The position numbers were made by a program, and so were the translations under genes. The notes under the pieces are model-generated. The model searched no databases, had not been told where the DNA came from, and was given only the letters and a program-made list of their open reading frames with translations. 64,000 bases of DNA from positions 62,001 to 126,000 of the forward strand of contig CACXBB010000003.1 of the NCBI GenBank assembly GCA_902765735.1. The letters run 5' to 3'. Positions 20,791-28,483 of this stretch are shown piece by piece; position 1 is the stretch's first letter, and every line of letters starts with the position of its first letter. The stretch comes from an uncultured Eubacteriales bacterium. Its GTDB lineage: Bacteria > Bacillota > Clostridia > Christensenellales > Aristaeellaceae.

Positions 20791-21084
20791 TTAGAAACGA
20801 TTCTGACGATTCGCTTCGAAGCAGGCGCGGCAGTAGACCGGACGGTCCCCGCGGGGCTGGAACGGCACCTGGGTGGGCTGGCCGCAGCCGTCGCAGATCA
20901 CGTCGTACATCTGACGCTCGCCGCGGTTGGAGCCGCCGTTGGCAGCGCGACGCGCGGCGCGGCAGGCGGGGCAGCGGCTGGGCTCGTTCTGGAAGCCCTT
21001 GTCAGCATAGAACTGCTGCTCAGAAGCGGTGAACACGAATTCGTTGCCACAATCGCGGCATACCAAGGTCTTGTCTTCGAACAT
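20791..21084 (-). CDS. Zinc-ribbon protein (CxxC-x17-CxxC type)
   Basis: A small cytoplasmic protein of 97 residues with two CxxC pairs typical of this family: CRDC (~9-12) with CPAC (~38-41), and CDGC (~66-69) with CRAC (~87-90). It also has the family phrases FVFTASEQQFYADKGF and RPVYC. Four Cys pairs suggest two zinc ribbons. The role is unknown in general; nucleic-acid or ribosome association is often supposed. The start at 21084 is chosen for the AGGAGG 9 nt upstream; a longer frame to 21114 lacks one. A long leader (~115 nt) separates it from its promoter. Confidence 0.88.
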   Translation of the reverse strand: MFEDKTLVCRDCGNEFVFTASEQQFYADKGFQNEPSRCPACRAARRAANGGSNRGERQMYDVICDGCGQPTQVPFQPRGDRPVYCRACFEANRQNRF

Positions 21085-21206
21085 GGAATATACCCTCCTA
21101 ATTTGTGTGCCCATACGATGTATAAGTCTTTGATGCCGAGTCCTTTCATCGGTAGGGGTCCACCGGAGGGATACGGTTTCGAAGTTCTCTAATCGGGGCT
21201 AAAGGT

Positions 21207-21235
21207 ATTATACCACAACCCAACTCTTTTGTACA
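21207..21235 (-). promoter_or_regulatory. Promoter of the zinc-ribbon gene
   Basis: Minus-strand TGTACA (21230-21235), a 17-nt spacer and TATAAT (21207-21212). It implies a 5' leader of more than 100 nt whose function is not evident. Confidence 0.6.
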
Positions 21236-21323
21236 CCCCCTTTGAAGCAAATTTGACACATTTTTTTAACGGCGGTCAAAAAGCGCCGTTTCAGGTTAAA
21301 TGTCATTAATTTTGATCGACGCC

Positions 21324-21352
21324 GCGACAAAACCCGAAATATATGTTATAAT
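21324..21352 (+). promoter_or_regulatory. Promoter of degV
   Basis: GCGACA (21324-21329), a 17-nt spacer and a perfect TATAAT (21347-21352), with the gene start 25 nt further on. The -35 box is weak. Confidence 0.55.
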
Positions 21353-21377
21353 GAAGCGGAGCAAGGGGGAAATGAGT

Positions 21378-22250
21378 ATGAAGGACTACATCATCATGAC
21401 GGATTCGTCCTGCGACCTGCCCGCAAGGCTCGCGGACGAGATGGCGCTCACGGTGCTGCCGCTGTCGGTATACATCGAGGACACCAAGTACGTCAACTAC
21501 CTGGACGAGCGGGAGATCGCGTTTTCCGAGCTCTACGCCAAGCTGCGCACCAAGTGCCCGGCCAAGACCTCGGCGATCAACATGAACGACTTTCTCACAC
21601 CGATGGACGAGATCCTCAAGTCCGGCAGGGACATCCTCTACATCGGCTTCTCCTCGGGCCTGAGCGGCACCTACAACGCCGGCGCGGCGGCGGCCCAGGA
21701 GATGGCCGAAAAGTACCCGGAGCGCAAGGTATACGCGGTGGACTCGCTGTGCGCCTCCATGGGCCAGGGGCTTTTGGTGTACCACGCCTGGAAGCACAAG
21801 CAGGCCGGGGAGAGCATCGAGCAGGTGCGCGACTGGGTGCTGGACAACCGCCTGCACCTGTGCCACTACTTCACCATCGACGATTTGATGTTCCTGAAGC
21901 GCGGCGGCCGCGTGTCCGGCGCCACGGCGGTGGTGGGCTCCATGCTGTCCATCAAGCCCATCATGCACGTGGACAACGAGGGGCACCTGATCAAGATCGG
22001 CACCGCCCGGGGCCGCAAGGCCTCCATACGTGCCCTGGCCGACGGCGCCGGCAAGCTGGGCATCGACCTTGAAAACCAGGTGATCTTCATCTCCCACGGC
22101 GACTGCCTGGATGAGGCCGAATACCTGGCGGGCATCATGCGCGAGCGCTTTCACGTGATGGACGTGGTCATCAGCTACGTGGGCCCCGTCATCGGCGCGC
22201 ACTCGGGCCCCGGCACCATCGCGCTGTTCTTCCTGGGCACCGAACGCTGA
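21378..22250 (+). CDS. DegV family fatty-acid-binding protein
   Basis: A 290-residue DegV protein. In Gram-positive bacteria these bind a single fatty acid and hand it to the fatty-acid kinase (FakA) for incorporation into phospholipid. Signature segments are MTDSSCDLP at the N terminus, YIGFSSGLSGTYNA (~87-100), and the C-terminal YVGPVIGAHSGPGT. The start at 21378 lies 7 nt after AAGGGGGA; ATG at 21372 is too close to that site. No fatty-acid kinase gene is nearby. The following gap holds a heptamer repeat element. Confidence 0.92.
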   Translation: MKDYIIMTDSSCDLPARLADEMALTVLPLSVYIEDTKYVNYLDEREIAFSELYAKLRTKCPAKTSAINMNDFLTPMDEILKSGRDILYIGFSSGLSGTYNAGAAAAQEMAEKYPERKVYAVDSLCASMGQGLLVYHAWKHKQAGESIEQVRDWVLDNRLHLCHYFTIDDLMFLKRGGRVSGATAVVGSMLSIKPIMHVDNEGHLIKIGTARGRKASIRALADGAGKLGIDLENQVIFISHGDCLDEAEYLAGIMRERFHVMDVVISYVGPVIGAHSGPGTIALFFLGTER

Positions 22251-22360
22251 CTCAGTATACCCGCTACGGGCCGGTGGCTTCCCCATCGGCCCTTCTTTTA
22301 TGACATTCACGGTTATTATTCAGTCGTCCTGACAAACGGGAAGTTGACGGGCTGCGCCCG

Positions 22361-22530
22361 AGAGTGGAGAGTGCAGAGTGCAGAGTGGAGATAAAGAATG
22401 CCTGAGGACGAAGCGAGGTTATCTCCTGTCACAAAACACCTCTATTCGCGGGAACATTGATTGTTATTCCCGCAATGCTATGTGCGCGGCTAACTATATC
22501 TGCACTCTCCACTCTGCACTCTCCACTCTC
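22361..22530. repeat. Heptamer-arm inverted repeat (GAGAGTGGA/CAGAGTG type)
   Basis: The left arm 22361-22393 is made of AGAGTGG and AGAGTGC units. The right arm 22497-22530 is its complement (CACTCTC, CACTCTG units). The ~100-nt interior contains a small GCGGGAA...TTCCCGC hairpin. The element fills most of the degV-trmO gap. Confidence 0.85.
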
Positions 22531-22588
22531 AAACAAATTTCAATTTACCGATAGGACTGAACAGTTACCATTCATGGAGGGCCAAACC

Positions 22589-23293
22589 ATGCGCGAGCTG
22601 ACGCCCATCGCCCGCATCCGCAGCGATTTTCCCGGCAAATTCGGCATCCCCCGGCAGAGCGGCCTGATCGACGCGCTGAAGGCGGAGATCGTGTTCGAGC
22701 CGTCGTTTCGGGATGTCAACGCGTTCAAGGGCCTGGAGGGCTACTCCCATATCTGGCTGATCTGGCAGTTCTCGGAATCGGTCATGGAGGGCTGGTCCCC
22801 CACGGTGAAGCCGCCCCGGCTGGGAGGCAACAGGCGCATGGGGGTGTTCGCCACGCGCTCCCCGTTCCGGCCGAACCCGCTGGGGCTGTCCTGCGTGAAG
22901 CTGGAGGGCATCGACCCTTCCACGCCCGAGGGACCGGTGCTGCATGTGGCCGGGGCCGACCTGATGGACGGCACCCCGATCTACGACATCAAGCCCTACC
23001 TCCCCCACACCGACTGCCACCCCGAGGCCACCGGCGGCTTTTCCGGCGAGGTGCTGGACTACGCCGTTGAGGTGGACTTCCCCGAGCCCCTGCTGCAAAG
23101 GCTGCCCCCGGACAAGCGCGCGGCGGCGGTGGCGGTGCTCCGGCAGGACCCCCGGCCCGGCTACAGGCGCGGCGACAGCGACCGGCGCTACGGCGTGCCC
23201 TTCGCGGGCTACGACCTGCGGTTCACCGTAGAGGGCGGCGTGCTGCGCGTCTGCGAGGTCGCACCGCTGAACGACAAAGGAGAAAAACCATGA
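22589..23293 (+). CDS. tsaA: tRNA (N6-threonylcarbamoyladenosine37-N6)-methyltransferase TrmO/TsaA
   Basis: A 234-residue TsaA-like protein. TrmO methylates t6A37 of certain threonine tRNAs with S-adenosylmethionine. Family motifs are visible: IGxxR-like TPIARIRSDF at the start, FKGLEGYSHIWLIWQF, MGVFATRSPFRPNPLGLS and IYDIKPYLPHTD. The extra C-terminal ~80 residues match the longer TrmO form. The start at 22589 uses GGAGG 8 nt upstream; the ATG at 22574 overlaps that site. The stop overlaps the next gene's ATG by 4 nt (ATGA). Confidence 0.93.
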   Translation: MRELTPIARIRSDFPGKFGIPRQSGLIDALKAEIVFEPSFRDVNAFKGLEGYSHIWLIWQFSESVMEGWSPTVKPPRLGGNRRMGVFATRSPFRPNPLGLSCVKLEGIDPSTPEGPVLHVAGADLMDGTPIYDIKPYLPHTDCHPEATGGFSGEVLDYAVEVDFPEPLLQRLPPDKRAAAVAVLRQDPRPGYRRGDSDRRYGVPFAGYDLRFTVEGGVLRVCEVAPLNDKGEKP

Positions 23294-24399
23294 AATACGA
23301 CTATCTGATCGTCGGCGCCGGGCTGTACGGCGCGGTGTTCGCCCGGCAGGCCATGGACGCCGGAAAGCGCGTGCTGGTGATCGACCGGCGGGACCACATC
23401 GCCGGCAACGTGTACACCGAGGACGTGGAGGGCATCCACGTGCATCGCTACGGCGCCCACATCTTCCACACCAACGACCGCCGGGTGTGGGACTACATCA
23501 CCCGCTTCGCCGAATTCAACCGCTTCACCAACAGCCCCGTGGCGAACTACAGGGGGGAGCTGTACTCCCTGCCCTTCAACATGTACACCTTCAATAAGAT
23601 GTGGGGCGTGGTGACGCCGGAGCAGGCCGCCGCGAAGATCGCCGAGCAGCGTCGGGAGATCACCGGCGAGCCCCGCAACCTGGAGGAGCAGGCCATCAGT
23701 CTGGTGGGCCGGGACATCTACGAAAAGCTGATCAGGGGCTACACCGAAAAGCAGTGGGGCCGGGACTGCCGGGAGCTGCCCGCCTTCATCATCAAGCGCC
23801 TGCCGGTGCGGCTGACCTTCGACAACAACTATTTCAACGCCCTCTACCAGGGCATCCCCATGGGCGGCTACACCCGCATGGTGGAAAACCTGCTGCGCGG
23901 CGCGGAGGTCCGGCTGGGCTGCGACTACCTCGCCGACAAGCCCCGCTGGGACGCGCTGGCGGACCGGGTGATCTACACCGGCCCCATCGACGCCTACTTC
24001 GGCTGCCGGCTGGGCGCGCTGCAGTACCGCTCGGTGCGCTTCGAGACGGAGCTTCTGGACATCCCCAACTTCCAGGGCAACGCCGCCGTCAATTACACCG
24101 ACCGGGAGACCCCCTGGACCCGCATCATCGAGCACAAGTGGTTCGAGTTCGGCAGGGACGATCAGGGCAACGAGATCCCGAAGACCGTCGTCAGCCGGGA
24201 GTATTCCTCCGAGTGGAAGCCCGGGGACGAGCCCTACTACCCCGTCAACGACGTGAAGAACGGCGCGCTGTATCAGCAGTACAAGGCGCTGGCGGCGCGC
24301 GAGGCGAACGTCGTGTTCGGCGGACGGCTGGGCGAATACCGCTATTACGACATGGACCAGGTCATCGCCGCCGCGCTGGAGAGGTTTGAGGAAGAATGA
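23290..24399 (+). CDS. glf: UDP-galactopyranose mutase
   Basis: A flavoenzyme that converts UDP-galactopyranose to UDP-galactofuranose for surface glycans. The 369 residues match the family. The FAD-binding loop is VGAGLYGAVFA at the N terminus. Further signatures are YGAHIFHTN, NRFTNSPVANY, YTEKQWG and the C-terminal GRLGEYRYYDMDQVI. It overlaps trmO by 4 nt, probably sharing its transcript without a functional link. No galactofuranosyltransferase is adjacent. A MITE-like element begins 2 nt after its stop. Confidence 0.96.
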   Translation: MKYDYLIVGAGLYGAVFARQAMDAGKRVLVIDRRDHIAGNVYTEDVEGIHVHRYGAHIFHTNDRRVWDYITRFAEFNRFTNSPVANYRGELYSLPFNMYTFNKMWGVVTPEQAAAKIAEQRREITGEPRNLEEQAISLVGRDIYEKLIRGYTEKQWGRDCRELPAFIIKRLPVRLTFDNNYFNALYQGIPMGGYTRMVENLLRGAEVRLGCDYLADKPRWDALADRVIYTGPIDAYFGCRLGALQYRSVRFETELLDIPNFQGNAAVNYTDRETPWTRIIEHKWFEFGRDDQGNEIPKTVVSREYSSEWKPGDEPYYPVNDVKNGALYQQYKALAAREANVVFGGRLGEYRYYDMDQVIAAALERFEEE

Positions 24400-24401
24400 C
24401 C

Positions 24402-24600
24402 GGGGACGACCTCTTCCGTCTGGCCTGCGGCCAGCCACCTTCCCCTGAAGGGGAAGGCATGACGAGACGCATCCAAAAGCCTTCCCCTTCAGGGGGCGCA
24501 AACGCCCGGAAAACAGCACAGTGCGCTGTTTTCAGTGAGCGCGGGCCGGCAGGCCCCCCGGAACGGTGGCACGCGAAGCGTGACGGAAGAGGTCGTCCCC
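24402..24600. mobile_element. MITE-like element with perfect 19-bp terminal inverted repeats
   Basis: Ends GGGGACGACCTCTTCCGTC (24402-24420) and its exact complement (24582-24600) enclose 199 bp with no coding frame of note. Inside are a CCTTCCCC-TGAA-GGGGAAGG hairpin, a second copy of its arm at 24479-24494, and an AACAGCAC-AGTGCGCTGTT palindrome. It lies directly after the glf stop codon and fills the gap to the next gene. Confidence 0.8.
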
Positions 24601-24701
24601 CATCTCCATACGAATCGGGGGGCTTGCAATCCCCCGCACATTCGTGTATAATGCTCTTAATGTATTTTTCATCATTATACAACAGAACGGAATGATATTA
24701 T

Positions 24702-25625
24702 ATGGAAACGACGCTGCTCATCATGGCCGCGGGCATCGGCAGCCGCTTCGGCGGGGGCATCAAGCAGCTGGCCAGTGTGGACGACTACGGCCACATCATC
24801 ATGGACTACTCGATCCACGACGCCATCGAAGCGGGCTTCAACCGCATGGTGTTCATCATACGCCGGGACATCGAGGCGGACTTCCGCGCGGCCATCGGCG
24901 ACCGCATCGAGGCGGTGTGCGCCGGGCTGGGCGTGTCGGTGGGCTACGCCTTCCAAGCGCTCGACGACATCCCCGGCGCGCTGCCCGAGGGCCGGAGCAA
25001 GCCCTGGGGCACGGGCCAGGCGGTGCTGTGCGCCCGGGAGCAGGTGCGGGGACCCTTCGCCGTCATCAACGCCGACGACTACTACGGCAAGCAGGCCTTC
25101 GTGAACCTCCACCGCTACCTCATCGAGCGCAACGGCGACAGATCCCTGTGCATGGCGGGCTTCATCCTCAAGAACACGCTCTCCGAGAACGGCGGGGTCA
25201 CCCGCGGCCTGTGCAAGGCGGACGAACAGGGCTACCTGACCGAGGTGACGGAGACCTCCGACATCGTCAAGACCCCCACCGGCGCGGCGGTGAACAGCGC
25301 GCCGGTGGACCCGGAGGCCCGGGTGTCGATGAACATGTGGGGCTTCCCCTCCCCCGCCTTCATGGACGTGCTGGAGATCAACTTCCGCCGGTTCTTCGAC
25401 GAATCCGTGCCGAAGAACCCCCTGAAGGCCGAATACCTGCTGCCGATGCTGATCGGCACGCTGCTCAGGCGGGGCGAGGTCACCGTGCGGGTGCTGCCCA
25501 CCGGGGACAAGTGGTACGGCGTCACCTATGCCGAGGACCGCGCCGCCGTCGCCGAGAGCATCAACCGCATGGTGTCCGACGGGCTCTACAGGGCCGATCT
25601 GTACAGCGATCTGGCAAGGGATTGA
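24702..25625 (+). CDS. Sugar-phosphate-type nucleotidyltransferase
   Basis: The protein has 307 residues of the NTP_transferase fold, which couple NTP with sugar-1-phosphate or a similar substrate. The N-terminal signature reads MAAGIGSRFGGGIKQL, with the nucleotide and substrate region GTGQAVLCAR (~105) and metal-binding INADDYYG (~125). It lacks the repeats of bifunctional GlmU. The exact substrate cannot be told from sequence. The ribosome site is weak (CGGAA). It stands alone between the MITE-like element and a terminator that overlaps its stop. Confidence 0.82.
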   Translation: METTLLIMAAGIGSRFGGGIKQLASVDDYGHIIMDYSIHDAIEAGFNRMVFIIRRDIEADFRAAIGDRIEAVCAGLGVSVGYAFQALDDIPGALPEGRSKPWGTGQAVLCAREQVRGPFAVINADDYYGKQAFVNLHRYLIERNGDRSLCMAGFILKNTLSENGGVTRGLCKADEQGYLTEVTETSDIVKTPTGAAVNSAPVDPEARVSMNMWGFPSPAFMDVLEINFRRFFDESVPKNPLKAEYLLPMLIGTLLRRGEVTVRVLPTGDKWYGVTYAEDRAAVAESINRMVSDGLYRADLYSDLARD

Positions 25626-25652
25626 TCGGGCTCGCCCGGTCAATCCCTTTTT
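25616..25652 (+). terminator. Intrinsic terminator
   Basis: Stem AAGGGATTGATCGGG...CCCGGTCAATCCCTT with a 4-nt loop and TTTTT; its left arm overlaps the end of the nucleotidyltransferase gene. Confidence 0.93.
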
Positions 25653-25842
25653 CCCTCCTTACTAAATCGTTTTCACCGGAATGACCCGCGCCCCCGTTTA
25701 CGCCCCGATTCTCCGGGAATCAAACGTTTTCGGGGCACCGCAATTTGTCGTCAGAATTTGCTGTCGATCAAGCATTTATTGTTATTCTCCGCGTTCAAAT
25801 CATTATTTTTCCAATAATTCAAAAATATATTTTGTGCAAGTA

Positions 25843-25871
25843 TGGACAATTTGCTTTAATCGTGTTATAAT
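25843..25871 (+). promoter_or_regulatory. Promoter of the carbohydrate ABC operon
   Basis: TGGACA (25843-25848), a 17-nt spacer and TATAAT (25866-25871). It is followed by a leader of about 160 nt with GC-rich hairpin potential, including CAAAGTCC-GCGA-GGGCTTTG at 26000-26019 just before the ribosome site. No gene is seen in 25653-26037. Confidence 0.8.
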
Positions 25872-26037
25872 ACCATTAATGAATTTGAAGCGGCGCAAGG
25901 CTTGATAACCGCGCGCCGTACCGACGGAACCGGCCGGCGGGGTTTGTGCCGGGAAAAACGGTTTCGTAAAGATCTGATTCAATGGGCTGACAAAGTCCGC
26001 GAGGGCTTTGCAATATAATTCAAAGGAGGAACCCTTC

Positions 26038-27396
26038 ATGAAGAAAGTGCTGTCTCTGGTTCTGGCCGTCATGCTGCTTTGCGCGGCGATGCCGTTTGCC
26101 ATGGCCGAAGAGGAAGTCACCCTGAACGTCTGGTCCTTCACCAACGAGTTCCAGGGCATGATTGAAAAGTACTTCGCTCCGTCCCATCCGAACATCAAGT
26201 TCAACTTCACCCTGTATCCCACCGATGGCGGTGAGTACACCTCCCACGTCGACACCCTGCTGGCTGCCGACGCCACCGCTGAGGACGCTCCCGACATCTT
26301 CACGCTCGAGGCTGCCTTCGTCAAGAAGTACGTCAACAGCGATTGGACCGCTGATCTGAAGGATCTGGGCTTCACCGACGAGGACTTCGCCACCTGCATC
26401 CCCGCCATGCTGCAGATCGGCCAGAATCCCGAAGGCGTTCAGAAGGGCCTGGCCTGGCAGTCCACCCCCGGCGCTCTGATGTATCGTGCCGACCTGGCCG
26501 AGAAGTACCTGGGCGTCACCACCCCCGAGGAGTTCCAGGAGAAGGTCGCCGATTGGGACGCCTTCCTGGAGACCGCTGAGGAGCTGAAGGAAGCCTCCGA
26601 CGGCGCCTGCAAGATGTTCTGCGCCACCGGCGACATCTGGAATGCCTATCAGTACAACCGCTCTCAGGGCTGGGTTGTGGATGGCAAGCTGGTCATCGAC
26701 GACGTCCTGTATGACTTCCTTGACCTGGTGAAGACCTGCGAGGAAGAGGACCTGTACGCGAAGGGCATGGCCTGGCAGGAGACCTGGTTCGCCGGCATGA
26801 ACGGCACCAACGAGATCATGTGCTACCTGCTGCCCACCTGGGGCCTGCACTACACCCTGAAGCCCAACTGCGTGCCCGGCGCCGACGGCTCCATGTCCGA
26901 CGAAGAGCTGCAGAAGCTGTCCGACGAGAACGGCGGTACCTTCGGCCTGTGGCGCATGGTCGCCGGCCCCGTTGGCTACAGCTGGGGCGGCACCTGGGTT
27001 GCCGCCAACGCTGCCAAGGTTGCGGCTGCTGACGATGCCAAGAAGGCTGCCATCAAGGAAGTCATCCGCTTCTTCACCCTGGATCCCGATTTCCTGTACA
27101 CCTACGCCAAGGATTCCGGCGACTTCGTGTCCAACAACGCGGTCGTCGACAAGATCGTCGCCGAGGGCGGCACCCCGAATCCCTTCCTGGGCGGCCAGGA
27201 TCACTACAGCATCTTCGCGCAGGCGGCCAACCTGGCCAACGCCTCCACGATGACCGACTACGACGAGGCCATGAACAAGCTGTGGGACGACAACGTGACC
27301 CAGCCCTACATCAAGGGTGAGGTTGACCTTGACACCGCCATCGCGAACTTCAAGGCCGCTGTCTCCGCTCAGTTCGAAGGCATCGAGGTCGAATAA
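26038..27396 (+). CDS. Carbohydrate ABC transporter substrate-binding protein
   Basis: A 452-residue extracellular binding protein of the carbohydrate uptake (CUT1) type. It has a signal peptide (cleaved near FAMAEEE) and then alternating alpha/beta lobes, with the typical opening VTLNVWSFTNEF and PDIFTLEAAFVKKYV. There is no lipobox Cys, unusual for a Gram-positive binding protein, so it may be soluble or held by the permease. AAAGGAGGA precedes the ATG. Codon use (GCT, GTT, CGT) differs from its neighbours and suits high expression. It heads an operon with two permeases. Confidence 0.92.
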   Translation: MKKVLSLVLAVMLLCAAMPFAMAEEEVTLNVWSFTNEFQGMIEKYFAPSHPNIKFNFTLYPTDGGEYTSHVDTLLAADATAEDAPDIFTLEAAFVKKYVNSDWTADLKDLGFTDEDFATCIPAMLQIGQNPEGVQKGLAWQSTPGALMYRADLAEKYLGVTTPEEFQEKVADWDAFLETAEELKEASDGACKMFCATGDIWNAYQYNRSQGWVVDGKLVIDDVLYDFLDLVKTCEEEDLYAKGMAWQETWFAGMNGTNEIMCYLLPTWGLHYTLKPNCVPGADGSMSDEELQKLSDENGGTFGLWRMVAGPVGYSWGGTWVAANAAKVAAADDAKKAAIKEVIRFFTLDPDFLYTYAKDSGDFVSNNAVVDKIVAEGGTPNPFLGGQDHYSIFAQAANLANASTMTDYDEAMNKLWDDNVTQPYIKGEVDLDTAIANFKAAVSAQFEGIEVE

Positions 27397-27429
27397 TTCC
27401 CCGCGCACCGTTCGGTGCAACGACGCAAT

Positions 27430-27460
27430 GGGCTGCCCCCGCCGCGAGGCAGGGCAGCCC
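27430..27460 (+). other. Intercistronic stem-loop
   Basis: GGGCTGCCC (27430-27438) and GGGCAGCCC (27452-27460) form a 9-bp stem between the binding protein and the first permease, without a good T-run. In ABC operons such hairpins commonly protect the binding-protein message or reduce read-through. Confidence 0.7.
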
Positions 27461-27532
27461 AATTTCCTTGATTTTTGGGACCCATACCACCCCGAAGCGG
27501 GGTGAAGACATTACTGCAAAGGGGTGGAAGGC

Positions 27533-28471
27533 ATGCAGGCAGGCAAGACAAAGCCAAAGAAGGTAACCTACGATCACTACGGTTACTTCTTTATTGCGCC
27601 CTTCTTCATCGTATTTCTGATTTTCCAGCTCTATCCGATCTTCTTCACCTTCAAGACCTCCGTGACGGACGCCGTCGGCTGGGACAAGATCCTCAACAAC
27701 TCCGTCATCGGCTTCAAGAATTTCCAGACGCTTTTTACGGCGAACGATACCTCCGGCCTGTACTGGCTGTCGTTCAAGAACACGGCCATCATGTGGCTGT
27801 TCAACTTCGTGCCGCAGATCGGCTTCGCGCTGATCCTGGCCAGCTGGTTCACCGATCAGCATCTGCACCTGAGGGCGCAGGGCGCGTTCAAGGTCATGAT
27901 CTTCATGCCCAACATCATCACCGCCGCCACCATCGGCATGCTGTTCTTCTCGCTGTTTTCATATCCGATCGCCCCGATCAACACGCTGCTGCAAAAGCTG
28001 GGCATACTGAACACGCCCTTTGAATACTTCCGCAACGTGCCCACATCGCGCGGCATCGTGTCCTTCATCCAGTGGTGGATGTGGTACGGCAACACCATGA
28101 TCATCATGATCGCCGGCATGAACGGCATCAACCCGTCGCTGTTCGAGGCGGCCATGATCGACGGCTGCACCAGCCGGCAGATCTTCTGGAAGATCACGCT
28201 GCCGCTGATCAAGCCCATCATGCTGTACAACCTGATCACCTCCCTGGTGGGCGGCCTGACCATGTTCGATATCCCCCACCTGATGACCCAGGGCAACCCC
28301 AACAACATGACCAATACCGTGGCCCGCTTCATCTATCAGCAGGGCTTCACCGGAACCTACAACTTCAACATGGCCTCCGCCGGTTCCGTGGTGCTGTTCG
28401 GCATCATCATCATCTGCTCGATGTTCATCAACTATCTGATGAAGGATCACGACGCGAAACCGCACAGGTAA
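27533..28471 (+). CDS. Carbohydrate ABC transporter permease 1 (MalF/UgpA type)
   Basis: A 312-residue membrane protein with six predicted helices. The cytoplasmic EAA loop that contacts the ATPase reads EAAMIDGCTSRQIFWKITLP (~200-220). The start at 27533 follows AAGGGGTGG by 5 nt; an in-frame GTG at 27524 lies inside that site. It is 12 nt upstream of the second permease and forms the channel with it. Confidence 0.92.
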   Translation: MQAGKTKPKKVTYDHYGYFFIAPFFIVFLIFQLYPIFFTFKTSVTDAVGWDKILNNSVIGFKNFQTLFTANDTSGLYWLSFKNTAIMWLFNFVPQIGFALILASWFTDQHLHLRAQGAFKVMIFMPNIITAATIGMLFFSLFSYPIAPINTLLQKLGILNTPFEYFRNVPTSRGIVSFIQWWMWYGNTMIIMIAGMNGINPSLFEAAMIDGCTSRQIFWKITLPLIKPIMLYNLITSLVGGLTMFDIPHLMTQGNPNNMTNTVARFIYQQGFTGTYNFNMASAGSVVLFGIIIICSMFINYLMKDHDAKPHR

Positions 28472-28483
28472 GGAGGCGAGCAC

